In this document: one piece after another, positions 44,143-54,604 of the stretch
Layout: each line of letters opens with the position of its first letter
Position numbering within the stretch: position 1 is the stretch's first letter
Assembly: GCF_003576375.1 (NCBI RefSeq)
Contig: NZ_QWGE01000002.1
Coordinates: 558,001-622,000, forward strand
Length of the DNA stretch: 64,000 nucleotides
Direction: 5' to 3'
Source: Pontibacter oryzae
GTDB taxonomy: Bacteria > Bacteroidota > Bacteroidia > Cytophagales > Hymenobacteraceae
Program-made: the position numbers and the translations under genes
The notes under the pieces: model-generated
What the model was told of the DNA's origin: nothing
Databases searched by the model: none
Seen by the model: only the letters and a program-made list of their open reading frames with translations

Positions 44143-45380
44143 ATGGAGAATTACAAATCAATGACGCAAACCACAACTGCAGCGCAAAAACCTGAGCTAA
44201 CCCGCTTAACTTTATGGTTAATGACTGTTGCTTCGGGCATAGTTGTGGCCAATATTTATTATAACCAACCCCTGCTTGTAGAAATTGCCCGCACCTAACA
44301 GGTAACGGAAGCCAAGGCCGGAATGATTGCGATGTTAACCCAGGTTGGCTATGCCGCTGGCCTGCTGTTTATTGTGCCCTTAGGCGACATGCTGCGCCTG
44401 AAGCGCCTTATCCTTTGGGATTTTATCCTCATAATTTTTCGTTGAGGCTGGCCGCCTTTTCCCCTGACATACAGACGCTGATGGTTGCCAGTGTTCTTAT
44501 TGGTGCTACCTCTGTGGTTCCACAACTGTTTGTGCCCATGGCGGCGCATCTGGCAAAACCCGAAGCTCGCGGAAGAGTGGTTGGCACCGTTATGAGTGGC
44601 TTACTGATTGGTATACTTTGCTCCCGAACCTTGAGTGGATTTGTGGGCGCCCACTTTGGCTGGAGGGCTATGTTCATGATAGCAGCTGGTTTGATGCTCG
44701 TGCTCTGGGTAGCTCTGTTTTTCCTTTTGCCAGAAGTTAACCCACTATTCTCGGGAAACTATAAATCCTTGATGAAGTCGCTGGTGCACCTGTTTAAAAC
44801 TGAGCCAAAACTGCGCCTTGCTTCTGTGCGTGGTGCACTGTCGTTTGCCTGCTTCGGAGGGTTCTGGACGGCACTGACTTTCCTGCTGGAAGGTCCGCCA
44901 TTCTTTGCCGGCAGCGAAATAGCTGGTTCGTTTGGGCTGATAGGCGCGGGAGGTGCTATAATGGCATCAGTTATGGGCCGCCTAAGCGACAAGTTCGATA
45001 CGCGTAACCTGCTCGTTGCCACCATCAGCATGATCATACTTTCATACCTTGCGTTCGGGTTTTTCGGCTATAGTATGCTTGGGCTCGTAGCAGGCGTTAT
45101 TCTTCTTGATCTGGGCCTGCAGGCATCACACATTGCTAACCAGGCACTTATTTTCTCACTACAGCCAGCGGCCCGCAACCGCCTGAATACTGTGTATATG
45201 TTCTTATACTTTATCGGAGGCGCAACAGGCACGGTGCTAGCCAGCCAGGCATGGCACTTTTGGAAATGGAATGGCGTAGTGGCCGTGGGGCTCATCTTTT
45301 CAACGCTTGCGCTCTTGGTGCACCTGCTGTTCTCCATGTCAAGCAATAAAAACGTGGCTGCACAGGCGGAGCAAGTATAG
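44143..45380 (+). pseudogene. Major facilitator superfamily transporter, broken twice
   Basis: The N-terminal part (WLMTVASGIVVANIYYNQPLL) runs to a TAA at 44296-44298, continues in the same frame (AKAGMIAMLTQVGYAAGLLF, then PLGDMLRLKR), then loses frame at a run of five T at 44435-44439. The rest (FSLRLAAFSPDIQTL onward to 45380) is intact in the -1 frame and holds about eight more membrane helices. This matches 12-helix drug or sugar efflux MFS proteins. Two independent lesions make an assembly error unlikely for both. Confidence 0.85.
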
Positions 45381-45459
45381 TTTTAAAGGCAGGTCTATAC
45401 TTCCACGCTGTTATTTGAGGTACCTTTCAAAAACCAAAAATTAAAATCCGCTGTTATAG

Positions 45460-45467
45460 TATCTTTG
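45460..45467 (+). promoter_or_regulatory. Candidate -7 box
   Basis: TATCTTTG, exact TAnnTTTG, 17 bp before the ATG at 45485, which implies a very short leader. No -33 TTG. Confidence 0.45.
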
Positions 45468-45484
45468 CTAAAAGAATACAAAGT

Positions 45485-45772
45485 ATGGAGCATACTAACT
45501 GGGATGAGCAAGCATACAAGGATCTTAACACCTATTTCAAGATCAAAATTGAGTTAATGCTTCAGAATGATCCTGCCTTGGCAGCAAACACGTTGCAGCT
45601 GGAGGACCTTGTGGCGCAGTTTAACTCGGAAGACCAGGAGCGCTGGACAGAGTTTCTGCGGCTGGATAAACAAAAAATGGAGATCGACATGTGGAATCAC
45701 CTGAACGGCAATGGCACAAGGTTTCAGCCGGGCGTAGGTTTTGTTAACCCAGATGATGACACTACCTGGTAA
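45485..45772 (+). CDS. 95-aa conserved-looking hypothetical protein
   Basis: Soluble, charged and helical, with a Trp-rich C-terminus (MDWNEQ-like beginning, DDDTTW end). No family recognised. Its stop is 7 bp from the stop of the convergent DUF4268 gene. Confidence 0.7.
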   Translation: MEHTNWDEQAYKDLNTYFKIKIELMLQNDPALAANTLQLEDLVAQFNSEDQERWTEFLRLDKQKMEIDMWNHLNGNGTRFQPGVGFVNPDDDTTW

Positions 45773-45779
45773 GTATGAT

Positions 45780-46235
45780 TTAGCTATCGAAGCTATACTT
45801 GGCATCGCTCCAGAACTCATCCAATGCAATAATGCGCGGCTTCAGAAATGAAATTAAGCTAGGCCAATCCTCTTTGTTAAACACATTAACCGGGCTCAGG
45901 TCTTTGTAAATGCGGCTCACTATACGCCCCGACTCATCGGTTGAATGCAGCACCCACTCCCACTCCTCGCCAAGCACTGCATGAAGCATCGTTTTGTGCT
46001 CCAGAAACTGATCAAACAGCAGCTCCTGCATCTCAACATCCGGGTGCGACAGTTCAATAGCTATATACGCCCGCTTACTGTCTGCATTCATCCGGAAGTA
46101 AATATCCTTCACTCCAGTTTTATAGTTTACCCAGTTTACCTTCCAGCCCTCAGCCGAGAGTTGTGGCGAAAGGTATAAGCCAAACGTGGTCCAGAATTGC
46201 TGCCTTAGCTGTGATGCCTGATCGCGGGTATACAT
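45780..46235 (-). CDS. DUF4268 domain-containing protein
   Basis: 151 aa. Matches the DUF4268 pattern: an N-terminal helix (QASQLRQQFWTTFG), the YIAIELSHPD segment and a C-terminal LKPRIIALDEFW. It may belong to the nuclease-like or DNA-interacting groups in which this domain appears, but alone its role is unknown. Own transcription unit, with the start at 46235. Confidence 0.82.
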   Translation of the reverse strand: MYTRDQASQLRQQFWTTFGLYLSPQLSAEGWKVNWVNYKTGVKDIYFRMNADSKRAYIAIELSHPDVEMQELLFDQFLEHKTMLHAVLGEEWEWVLHSTDESGRIVSRIYKDLSPVNVFNKEDWPSLISFLKPRIIALDEFWSDAKYSFDS

Positions 46236-46295
46236 ACCACAAAATTAACCATTTCAAGCTAATTCTGGCAAAACCAAGTTCTTTAAATAATGAGT

Positions 46296-46331
46296 TACCC
46301 AGCGGCAAGCACGAATCACTGCCGCTGGGTA
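46296..46331. terminator. Hairpin near the end of the T9SS cargo gene
   Basis: 12-nt arms TACCCAGCGGCA / TGCCGCTGGGTA with a 12-nt loop. It lies 25 bp past the stop of the minus-strand gene ending at 46356. No clear T-run, so it is a stem-loop rather than a textbook terminator. Confidence 0.6.
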
Positions 46332-46355
46332 TACTAGGAGATACTTCAAAAAAAA

Positions 46356-48860
46356 CTACCGTTGCAGTATAAGCTTTACTGTTTTAGCACCGGATGGTGA
46401 GACTATTTTAGCAATGTATAATCCGTTTGGCAGATCTTCCCCATTGATATGAAATATAACTTGCTCTCCTGTATTGGCCACTTGTGTTTGTAATCTTTTC
46501 ACAACAGCCCCTCTACTATCGTAGAGCGCCGCTGTGTAACCCCCCGGATGTATGGCTGCGATTTTGACCACAGCCATACCCTGGAACGGGTTAGGGTAAG
46601 CGAGCACCTCCTCCAACAGGCTATTATCCTCCACTTTCATACTTGCCGATTTGGTTGCCGCCAATAGATCTGTGGCATGCTGAATGATTATTTGGCCTCT
46701 CTCCACTTTGTGCAAATATTGCGTCAGGCTTTTCTCCTGGGTTGATGTGCCCTGTGTATCATACACCAAGACATTATACTTGTCCCAAAGCTGAATTCTC
46801 ATTCTGTCATCCGGATCGTTAAGGCCCGGAGCGCCTGCATCGTTCACTGTAATCAGGAATTTATAGCCAACTTGCCCATCTAAGGTGCCGGTGCCTTGCC
46901 ATGCGGCACGGTTCCCATTCACCACAAGCCAATCATGAGAGGTGCTTTGGAAACGGTTGCGGCTATTAAGTAGCAGCAGGGTGTTGCCTACAGGTCTGGT
47001 GGCAGTGGCATCAGGATACCGGACGGTAAAAGCAAAAGACGATTTTTGATAGCGTTGCACATAGGCCAAAGGCACAAAATCGTGGGCAATCTCGCCGGCG
47101 CCGGCTACCGTACCAGCCTCGGTTTTATACACCACTAACTGCTGTTTATAGCTGTTTGATGTAGGTTTCAGGCAACTGGCACCAAAGTCCAGCCCTATAG
47201 TATAAAACCCTGTTTCCTGATAGCGGTGCTGCCCAGTTATTCTAGCGCTTCCTGGAGTTGTGTACGCCATAGAGGTGCTACTGTCGCCCCAATCCCACCG
47301 TAAATTTTTGTCCGTTAGTTGGGTGTAGTTTCCGAAGTCTGCGGTTGTTCTAACCTGCTCGCCAACGGCCATAGCATGGGGAGGCAAGTATAACTTAACC
47401 GGCACTGGCGAAGCACACCCACCCAACATGCCGAACTTATAAATAATAAGCTCTACCAGGCTTGCAGGTTCTTCGGCAGGCATCCGGGTGGCTGCTACAA
47501 AAAGGTTGCCTTTAGCGTCAAAATTAATGGATCGCCCATACGTGCGGCTTGTAGTACTCGGTGCATACTTGTTTTCCCAAACCTGCTGACCGGCATCATT
47601 ATAAAGTATTGAAACAAGCGCAGGCTCCTGTTTATAGATAGGCGGAATGAAGAAAGCTGGTGGCTCATCAAATGCCGCACCGTAGGCTGTCATGGCTATG
47701 TTGCCATCAGCATCAATGTCCACGTCGGCAGGGGATAATTCATTAACCGTTATCCCTTTATAGGTATTCAGCGTATGATACCATTTCTTGTGTCCGTTTG
47801 TACCTACTTTAGTTATAAAGTAGTCTCGGGTTTGCCTGTACTTTTCTTCCCGGCCAAGTATAACTGCCTCGTCAAGCTTGTTAAAGGCAGCATCCACCAG
47901 CAGCGACTCATCGGTATTTCCTACATTTTGTTGCCATTTTAAACTGCCGTTGCTATCAGTTTTGAGCAGAATTACATTAAAAACGTAAATACCTGCTTTC
48001 GCACTAGCTAAAATCATTATATCACCGGCGGAAGTTACATGTACTCTTTGCGCCATACTTTCTGTGGCATCCATGCTCTTTAAATCAACATGGTAGTTTT
48101 TATCGAGCATAGTTTGGCCATCGGCGTGTTGCAACTTCATTAGATGTATGGTCGGTAGCTCGTAAAACCCTGTAGGGATTGTGCCAGCAACGACCAGGCT
48201 GCCATCCTTGGTAAGGGCCAATGAATTTGCGTAAGTACCTGGTGTAGTGCGACTCCAAGCAGTTTTACCGTTCTCGCGAAGTCTTTTAACGATGCTTATA
48301 CTCTTGCCATTTTTAGTAGTATGCCCCGCTATAAATACCTCCTGTTCCGTGCTTACTATAAAGTCACCAACTCCCTTGAAATTATAGTTATCAGATGTGA
48401 ATGTTCTTGCCCACAGGCGTTTGCCATCTGGGCTAAACTTTGTAAGCAAGACTCCTGTTGCGCTGGAATCTTCATAGTGATAACTCTGCACATAGCTGTT
48501 ACCATCTGCATCAACTCGTAGCCTGGCAGGAAATCTTAATCTTTGGTTGCCTTTTTGCCTCGGGCTCAGCTTCCATAGCAATTGCCCGCCTTCAGCGTAT
48601 TTATATAAAATGATTTCTGAGCTATCGGTTTGTGCTAGAACCAGCAAATTTCCAGACGGGTCAACGGCTGACTCGGTTTGAACTTCGGCCGGCCCAGCAT
48701 TATCCCCGAAAGGCTCGACTTGCCAAAGCAACTCGTACTGGCTGAAGGCAACGGTAGGTGACAGAAGAATTAATAAAACCAGCGCGAACGACTTTTTCAC
48801 TAAACTGTGATAAAGTGCGCGGAAGCAGTAAAACGCTTTAAATAGTAAAGTTTTGTTCAT
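46356..48860 (-). CDS. Large secreted protein with PKD domain and type IX sorting domain
   Basis: 834 aa with an unusually long signal region: the hydrophobic core is about residues 22-38, with cleavage near AFSQ (41). Repeats of beta-propeller type follow (about 50-480; for example DPSGNLLVLAQTD and DADGNIAMTAYG). Then comes a PKD-like part with WDWGDSSTSMAYTTPG near 540, and at the end a type A sorting domain (NGLYIAKIVSP, VKLILQR). It is exported through Sec and the type IX system to the surface. Function of the propeller is unknown. Confidence 0.9.
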   Translation of the reverse strand: MNKTLLFKAFYCFRALYHSLVKKSFALVLLILLSPTVAFSQYELLWQVEPFGDNAGPAEVQTESAVDPSGNLLVLAQTDSSEIILYKYAEGGQLLWKLSPRQKGNQRLRFPARLRVDADGNSYVQSYHYEDSSATGVLLTKFSPDGKRLWARTFTSDNYNFKGVGDFIVSTEQEVFIAGHTTKNGKSISIVKRLRENGKTAWSRTTPGTYANSLALTKDGSLVVAGTIPTGFYELPTIHLMKLQHADGQTMLDKNYHVDLKSMDATESMAQRVHVTSAGDIMILASAKAGIYVFNVILLKTDSNGSLKWQQNVGNTDESLLVDAAFNKLDEAVILGREEKYRQTRDYFITKVGTNGHKKWYHTLNTYKGITVNELSPADVDIDADGNIAMTAYGAAFDEPPAFFIPPIYKQEPALVSILYNDAGQQVWENKYAPSTTSRTYGRSINFDAKGNLFVAATRMPAEEPASLVELIIYKFGMLGGCASPVPVKLYLPPHAMAVGEQVRTTADFGNYTQLTDKNLRWDWGDSSTSMAYTTPGSARITGQHRYQETGFYTIGLDFGASCLKPTSNSYKQQLVVYKTEAGTVAGAGEIAHDFVPLAYVQRYQKSSFAFTVRYPDATATRPVGNTLLLLNSRNRFQSTSHDWLVVNGNRAAWQGTGTLDGQVGYKFLITVNDAGAPGLNDPDDRMRIQLWDKYNVLVYDTQGTSTQEKSLTQYLHKVERGQIIIQHATDLLAATKSASMKVEDNSLLEEVLAYPNPFQGMAVVKIAAIHPGGYTAALYDSRGAVVKRLQTQVANTGEQVIFHINGEDLPNGLYIAKIVSPSGAKTVKLILQR

Positions 48861-49357
48861 AGCTTTTGCTTAGATGTGTAAGGCAAGAAACAAGTACAGA
48901 AATAATAGCTCGTTCTAAAGCTTTTGGTTAGCAGCGGGTTTGCGTTTAGAAGAGGACGAAGAGTTTAAGGATACTAGTATATAATTATACTTTGCCAATA
49001 AATAGTTGTTTTGATATTCACTAACCTAAAACATACCGCAACAAGAATTATGGTGTAGTTCCGTGCTAAAGTATTATCGTGCTAATATCTGAAGAATTTA
49101 TACTGAGCGAGCTATAATTATATTCGCTTAATGTTTGATGTTATGATGCGTCACTTTTAAAACCGACATTTCTAAACAATTATGAAATAGTATAACCTTT
49201 TGCTTGTGAAACGTTAATAAGGTAGATCGATGAGAATTGAAACATTATTACATTGTTAAAATGAGATATAATGCTATAACTCCATTTCATTTTAGAACAA
49301 TTTTCTCTAATTTCGCTTTATTAAGAGACACAACAACGGACATAAATAAAAAATAAC
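48861..49357. other. AT-rich intergenic region before gltA
   Basis: About 500 bp between divergent genes. A box TAATTTCG at 49308-49315 differs in one base from TAnnTTTG and lies 42 bp before the gltA ATG, so it is a weak candidate promoter. Nothing else is seen. Confidence 0.45.
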
Positions 49358-50644
49358 ATGTCAGAATTTGCTGAAATTATTTTAGAAGGTAAATCTTACC
49401 AAATGCCTGTAGTAGAAGGCACTGAGAACGAAAAGGCTATTGACATTTCTTCTCTGCGCGCTCAGTCAGGCTATATCACCCTGGATTCAGGATATAAAAA
49501 CACTGGTGCTACAAAAAGCGCTATTACATTCTTGGATGGCGAGCAAGGCATTTTGCGTTACAGAGGCTATCCGATTGAGCAACTGGCCGAGAAGTCTAAC
49601 TTCATCGAGGTTGCATACCTGCTGATCTACGGTTCACTGCCAACTGCTTCTGAGCTTGATGATTTTAGCAACAAAATAAAAATGCATACTTTGGTGAACG
49701 AAGATATGCGTAAAATCCTGGACGGTTTTCCGTCTGCTGCACACCCAATGGGCGTTCTTTCTGCACTGGTTAGCTCACTAACCGCTTTCTACCCAGAGTC
49801 GCTTAACCCGAACCAGACAAAAGAAGAGTTAGACCTTTCTATCATCCGTTTGATGGCTAAGATCTCTACCATTGCTGCCTGGTCTTACAAAAACTCTATC
49901 GGGCACCCGGTTAACTACCCTAAAAATAAACTGGATTACTGCTCAAACTTCCTGCACATGATGTTTGCGTACCCAACCGAGGATTATGAAATGAATCCGG
50001 TTGTTGTGGATGCGCTCAATAAACTGCTTATCCTGCACGCTGACCACGAGCAAAACTGCTCTACGTCTACGGTGCGTCTTGTTGGATCTGCTAACGCCAG
50101 CCTGTATTCTTCAGTATCTGCTGGTATCAGCGCACTGTGGGGCCCGCTGCATGGTGGTGCTAACCAAGCGGTAATCGAAATGCTTGAAGAAATCAAAGCA
50201 GATGGTGGCGACTCTAAGAAGTTTATCGAGAAAGCAAAAGACAAAGACGATCCTTTCCGTTTGATGGGCTTCGGACACCGTGTTTACAAGAACTTCGACC
50301 CACGCGCCAAGATCATTAAAAAGGCCGCTGACGAGGTACTTACTGCCCTGGGCGTAAAAGATCCAATCCTGAACATTGCCAAGGAACTGGAAGAGGCAGC
50401 CCTGAACGACCCATACTTTGTAGAGCGTAAGCTTTATCCTAACGTAGATTTCTATTCAGGTATTATTTACCGTGCAATCGGAATCCCAACCGATATGTTT
50501 ACTGTAATGTTTGCCCTTGGCCGTTTGCCAGGTTGGATTGCACAGTGGAAAGAAATGCGTGAGAACAAAGAGCCTATCGGCCGTCCGCGTCAGGTTTACA
50601 CAGGTGCCACCGAGCGTGATTATGTAGATATCGAGAAGCGCTAA
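49358..50644 (+). CDS. gltA: Citrate synthase
   Basis: 428 aa, the type II (hexameric) bacterial length. Catalytic residues are in HADHEQNCSTSTVRLVGS, in GPLHGGANQAVIEML and in GFGHRVYKNFDPRA. The N-terminal domain before residue 60 is typical of the large form. It makes citrate from acetyl-CoA and oxaloacetate as the first step of the TCA cycle. Single gene with a strong terminator. Confidence 0.96.
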   Translation: MSEFAEIILEGKSYQMPVVEGTENEKAIDISSLRAQSGYITLDSGYKNTGATKSAITFLDGEQGILRYRGYPIEQLAEKSNFIEVAYLLIYGSLPTASELDDFSNKIKMHTLVNEDMRKILDGFPSAAHPMGVLSALVSSLTAFYPESLNPNQTKEELDLSIIRLMAKISTIAAWSYKNSIGHPVNYPKNKLDYCSNFLHMMFAYPTEDYEMNPVVVDALNKLLILHADHEQNCSTSTVRLVGSANASLYSSVSAGISALWGPLHGGANQAVIEMLEEIKADGGDSKKFIEKAKDKDDPFRLMGFGHRVYKNFDPRAKIIKKAADEVLTALGVKDPILNIAKELEEAALNDPYFVERKLYPNVDFYSGIIYRAIGIPTDMFTVMFALGRLPGWIAQWKEMRENKEPIGRPRQVYTGATERDYVDIEKR

Positions 50645-50660
50645 GTGCCTAAATAATACT

Positions 50661-50694
50661 AAAAAAAGGCTGATCTCAGGATCAGCCTTTTTTT
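50661..50694 (+). terminator. Rho-independent terminator of gltA
   Basis: 15-nt arms AAAAAAAGGCTGATC / GATCAGCCTTTTTTT with a 4-nt loop, 16 bp after the stop. Confidence 0.93.
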
Positions 50695-50757
50695 TAGATG
50701 CCTACCTATGTTTAGCTAATAGGCATGCACCTCTTATTAATTAAAAGATATCTATCT

Positions 50758-52683
50758 TTAAAGGATCTTCATTTCGATGCGCCGGTTAACCTGACGGTTT
50801 TCTTCAGAGGTATTCGGCTTAACAGGTTTGCTTTCGCCGTATCCTTTGTAACTGATACGGCCTTTCCCGATGGCATTGCTATTCAGGTAATCTACCACCG
50901 ATTTTGCCCGCTTTTCTGACAGCACCTGGTTAGCCTCGTCTGAGCCAACATCATCCGTATGCCCCGCAATCTCGATCTTAACCTGCGGGTTTAGTTGCAT
51001 AAATGCTATAAGCTTATCCAGTTCGGTTTTAGACTTTCGCTCTAAGGTATACTTTCCTGTGTCGAAAAACAGGTTACTAAGCACTACGGCGGCACCAGCT
51101 TTTATAGGCTCCAAGTATACATCCAGGGCAACCGGCGAAAGCGCCTTAGAAGTGTAATCAAAACTCAGGCTGTTTGTAAGGTACCCGGGGCTGGAAACAT
51201 AAAGCGCATATTGCTTGCCTTGTGTAAGGACAACAGTATATTCCCCGGAAATTCTATCGGAGCTAACCTGCTGCATCAACGAATCAGCATCTATATTATA
51301 CAGTTGTACTTGGGCCGAAACAGGCTTTTTGGTTTGGGCATCAAAAACACGCCCTTGCGCATAAGTGCTCCTCTCCTTACTCTGCCAGGCAGCCGGTACA
51401 TCAAATTGAAACAGCTGTATACTTGGCATGCCCGACTCGTTATTAACTTGCCGCGAGTAGTAACCTATTTTATTATCCGGCGTGATAAATAAAGATCCTT
51501 CGTCGGCAAAGGTGTTGAGCGGATAGCCAAGGTTTTGGGGTGCTGACCATTTTTTATTTGTCGTCAGGTCGGCTTTGAAAATATCCAGGCCGCCCATACC
51601 TGTGTGGCCATCACTTACAAAGTATAACGTGGAGCCGCTCATGTGTATGGAAGGCGCCATATCTCTTGCAGGAGAGTTTATTGGTTGGCCAAGATTGCTG
51701 GGCTGTTGCCAGCCTCCATCATCGTTGCGGTATGTTACCCAGATATCCTCTTTGCCATTTCCCCCGCCTCGGGTAGAGGTAAAGTATAGTGTGCGCCCGT
51801 CAGCAGAAAGGCTCGGTTGGGAATCCCAAGCTTTGGAATTGACGGTTTTACCCATGTTCTGAGGCCTGCTCCACTCGCTACCAGTCCTGAAGGAGATGTA
51901 CAGGTCGCAGTCGCCTTGGCTATCGGGGCGGTTGCAGGAAGTAAACACCAGCGTTTTGCCGTCGCCGGAGATAGTAGCAGCACCTTCGTTAGCTGGCGTA
52001 TTGATGTTAGTTGATATAGGCAACGGGCGTTGCCATTCCTCTCCGGACCTCTGGCTTACATAGATATTCTCATCGTGCTCCGGGCGGGCACTCTCACGGG
52101 CAGTGTAGATAAAATAGCGCTGATCGGCGGTTGTGTACGGGAAATACTGTAACCCGAAAGCATTCAGTGTTTTCGGAAGCTGAACAGGCTTAAAATCTAC
52201 CGGCTGCCCCATAGCCTGCTTCGCAAAATCAGCTGTATTAACCTGTTGCTTTGCCCACTCCACCATCCTAGTATTGCTAGAGCCGGTGTTTAGAAAGGTT
52301 TCATACCATTTTGTAGCTGCATCATACTTACCCTGGCTAAAATTTAGTTCGGCCAGCTCAAAGTAATTATTTGCTTGCCCTTTAGTGAATGGCAGCAGCT
52401 GAAGCCCTTTTTCCAGGTTATCAAAGGCTGCGGCCTTGTTGCCCATCATTTTGTGCAGGTTAGCTGCACGCAGATAGGCTTCTGCAAAATTTGGGTCTTT
52501 GTCTGTGGCTTCAGCCAGTAACTCTAGGGCTTTGTCAAAGTTGCGGCCACGGATGTAGCTATCTGCTTTCTCATACAGTTTCTCTGCCTTGGCAGAAGTA
52601 GTATGTAATTGATTGGACTGAGCAAGTGGAACAGAAGCTGCCCCGAATGTCAGGAAGAAAGCAGTAAGCAGTGTTTTATACAT
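50758..52683 (-). CDS. OmpA-family protein with TPR and PD40 repeats
   Basis: 641 aa: signal peptide (residues about 1-21), TPR helices (about 30-140), WD40-like PD40 beta-propeller (about 190-420; TRGGGNGKEDIWVTY and GTLYFTS-type blades), a carboxypeptidase-regulatory-like domain (about 430-510) and a C-terminal OmpA domain that binds peptidoglycan (IEIAGHTDDVGSDEANQVLS, then NRRIEMKIL). This is the architecture of Bacteroidota outer-membrane proteins such as PorE, which links the type IX machinery to the peptidoglycan. The link to T9SS is inferred from architecture only. Confidence 0.88.
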   Translation of the reverse strand: MYKTLLTAFFLTFGAASVPLAQSNQLHTTSAKAEKLYEKADSYIRGRNFDKALELLAEATDKDPNFAEAYLRAANLHKMMGNKAAAFDNLEKGLQLLPFTKGQANNYFELAELNFSQGKYDAATKWYETFLNTGSSNTRMVEWAKQQVNTADFAKQAMGQPVDFKPVQLPKTLNAFGLQYFPYTTADQRYFIYTARESARPEHDENIYVSQRSGEEWQRPLPISTNINTPANEGAATISGDGKTLVFTSCNRPDSQGDCDLYISFRTGSEWSRPQNMGKTVNSKAWDSQPSLSADGRTLYFTSTRGGGNGKEDIWVTYRNDDGGWQQPSNLGQPINSPARDMAPSIHMSGSTLYFVSDGHTGMGGLDIFKADLTTNKKWSAPQNLGYPLNTFADEGSLFITPDNKIGYYSRQVNNESGMPSIQLFQFDVPAAWQSKERSTYAQGRVFDAQTKKPVSAQVQLYNIDADSLMQQVSSDRISGEYTVVLTQGKQYALYVSSPGYLTNSLSFDYTSKALSPVALDVYLEPIKAGAAVVLSNLFFDTGKYTLERKSKTELDKLIAFMQLNPQVKIEIAGHTDDVGSDEANQVLSEKRAKSVVDYLNSNAIGKGRISYKGYGESKPVKPNTSEENRQVNRRIEMKIL

Positions 52684-52692
52684 TTTTAGATG

Positions 52693-53352
52693 TTATGGAA
52701 TATCCATGTACTTGTGGGTCTGCAACGATACGCGCCATCGGGGATTGCTTTTAACATACTCCACAATTAGCGGGGTAATCTCGACGGCTTTGCTCCATTC
52801 CGGCTGTAAGTACAGCTGGCAGTCAGGACCAACCAGTGCAGCATGCTCCTCAGCCCACTTAAAGTCGCTCTTATTAAAGATAATGACTTTAAGCTCATTT
52901 GCAAAGGGATAAACGCTTTGGTCTGGCGCTTTAAATTTTTTAGGCGATAGGCAGATCCAATCCCAGGAGCCGCTTACAGGATACGCCCCTGAAGTTTCGA
53001 TATACGTTTTAATGCCGCGAGCCTGCAATTGCTCAGTTAGTGGCTTAAGGTTGTAAAGCAAAGGCTCTCCCCCTGTTATTACCACCGCTTTTCCCGGATA
53101 GGCATCGGCAGCGCTAACAATATCCTGCACAGGAGTTAACGGATGCGATTCCGCGTCCCAGCTTTCCTTTACATCGCACCAATGGCAGCCAACATCGCAA
53201 CCACCAAGGCGAATAAAGTATGCGGCGGTTCCTGTGTTACCGCCCTCTCCCTGTATCGTATAAAAAGCCTCCATTAATGGCAACAGACTCCCATCTTTAG
53301 GAACCTGATGAATGGAGGCCGTTTTAGTAGATTTAATTTCTTCCAATGTCAA
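52693..53352 (-). CDS. queE: 7-carboxy-7-deazaguanine synthase (radical SAM)
   Basis: 219 aa from TTG 53352; the first ATG is only 26 codons later (at 53274) and directly precedes the conserved EAFYTIQGEGG. The radical-SAM cluster motif is CDVGCHWC (Cx3Cx2C, the QueE type). It converts CPH4 to CDG in the preQ0/queuosine pathway. It ends 9 bp from the next gene start and may be co-transcribed with the OmpA gene. Which start is used is uncertain. Confidence 0.9.
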   Translation of the reverse strand: MTLEEIKSTKTASIHQVPKDGSLLPLMEAFYTIQGEGGNTGTAAYFIRLGGCDVGCHWCDVKESWDAESHPLTPVQDIVSAADAYPGKAVVITGGEPLLYNLKPLTEQLQARGIKTYIETSGAYPVSGSWDWICLSPKKFKAPDQSVYPFANELKVIIFNKSDFKWAEEHAALVGPDCQLYLQPEWSKAVEITPLIVEYVKSNPRWRVSLQTHKYMDIP

Positions 53353-53552
53353 TTTGTTTCGGCCCTGTTTCTAAGCGGCCAAGTATACTTTACAATAGTA
53401 TGGCTACATGCTTTCGCCATAAAAGAACCTGCAAGTTAGCTAAAAAAGAAACAAGGTGATTACTTCCTATGTTCCTTCACCCGCAACTCTTTACCAACAG
53501 CTGTTCCCAGGACTTGTATAAGTATAAACTAGCTTGCCATATCTCAACAAAA

Positions 53553-53582
53553 CAGCCTCATAGTATAAAAACTATGAGGCTG
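53553..53582 (-). terminator. Rho-independent terminator of folD
   Basis: 12-nt arms CAGCCTCATAGT / ACTATGAGGCTG with a 6-nt loop. On the minus strand it is followed by TTTTGTT. It lies 23 bp after the folD stop. The 250 bp from here to queE hold no gene. Confidence 0.88.
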
Positions 53583-53605
53583 CTGAATATTATACTTGAT
53601 ATCGG

Positions 53606-54487
53606 TTAACCGTACACTTCTTTCTTTGCGGCACGTAACGTGTTAGTCATCAGCATGGCGATGGTTAAAGGACCTACGCCACCAGGCACTGGGGTTATAT
53701 AGCTGCATTTCTCGGCTACGTTCTCAAAATCCACATCACCTCGCAGTCGGAACCCGGATTTGCGCGTTGCATCCGGTACACGCGTAGTGCCTACATCAAT
53801 AACTACAGCGCCTTCTTTCACCATGTCCGCTGTGATAAGGCCTGGCTTGCCTACGGCTACAATTAGGATATCGGCCTGCAACGTATGAAAAGGCAAGTTA
53901 ACTGTATTGCGATGGCAGATTGTAACGGTAGCTTCGCCTGGATAGGTACACTTAGACATCAGGATGCTCATTGGAGTACCAACAATGTTGCTGCGCCCTA
54001 CAACTACACAATGCTTGCCTTTGGTTTCAATCTCGTAGCGCTTCAGCAGCTGCAGGATGCCAGCCGGCGTGGCAGGCAAATATGCTGGCAGGCCCGCCAC
54101 CATGCGTCCCACGTTAGTCGGGTGGAAACCGTCTACGTCTTTTTTGGGGTTGATAGCCTCGATTACTTTCTCTGTGTTGATGTGCTTGGGCAATGGCAAC
54201 TGCACAATAAACCCGTCAACCTCGTTATCATTGTTCAATTCGTTTATCTTGGTCAACAGCTCCTCTTCAGTAACTGTGTCTTCGTAACGTATGAGCGAGG
54301 AGCCGAAACCAATACGCTCGCAGGCCAGCACTTTATTGTTAACGTAGGTAACGGAGCCTCCGTCGTTGCCAACAAGTATGGCTGCCAGGTGAGGTACCTT
54401 GCCCCCCTTTTCTTTAATAGCCGCAACTTCAGCCGCTATCTCGTCCTGAATGGTCTCAGATGTTTTTTTACCGTCGAGCAGGTTCAT
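53606..54487 (-). CDS. folD: Bifunctional methylenetetrahydrofolate dehydrogenase/cyclohydrolase
   Basis: 293 aa from the ATG at 54487 ([13 protein letters not shown]); the frame extends 33 codons further without protein character. Typical motifs: [39 protein letters not shown] and the final [15 protein letters not shown]. It interconverts methylene-, methenyl- and formyl-tetrahydrofolate with NADP. It is downstream of lepA on the same strand across a 117-bp gap with a hairpin. Confidence 0.95.
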   Translation of the reverse strand: MNLLDGKKTSETIQDEIAAEVAAIKEKGGKVPHLAAILVGNDGGSVTYVNNKVLACERIGFGSSLIRYEDTVTEEELLTKINELNNDNEVDGFIVQLPLPKHINTEKVIEAINPKKDVDGFHPTNVGRMVAGLPAYLPATPAGILQLLKRYEIETKGKHCVVVGRSNIVGTPMSILMSKCTYPGEATVTICHRNTVNLPFHTLQADILIVAVGKPGLITADMVKEGAVVIDVGTTRVPDATRKSGFRLRGDVDFENVAEKCSYITPVPGGVGPLTIAMLMTNTLRAAKKEVYG

Positions 54488-54562
54488 TTTACTATCTATG
54501 TATAAATGGGTTGAAATCCGAAGGATTATACGTTGGGTGAGTTTTCTGACTCCTGTTAAAGC

Positions 54563-54598
54563 ACAAGCCCCAACGCGCAGGGGCACATCGGGGCTTGT
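54563..54598. terminator. Hairpin after lepA
   Basis: 9-nt arms ACAAGCCCC / GGGGCTTGT with an 18-nt loop. It follows the lepA stop on the minus strand; the T-run is weak. Confidence 0.6.
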
Positions 54599-54604
54599 TA
54601 TACT

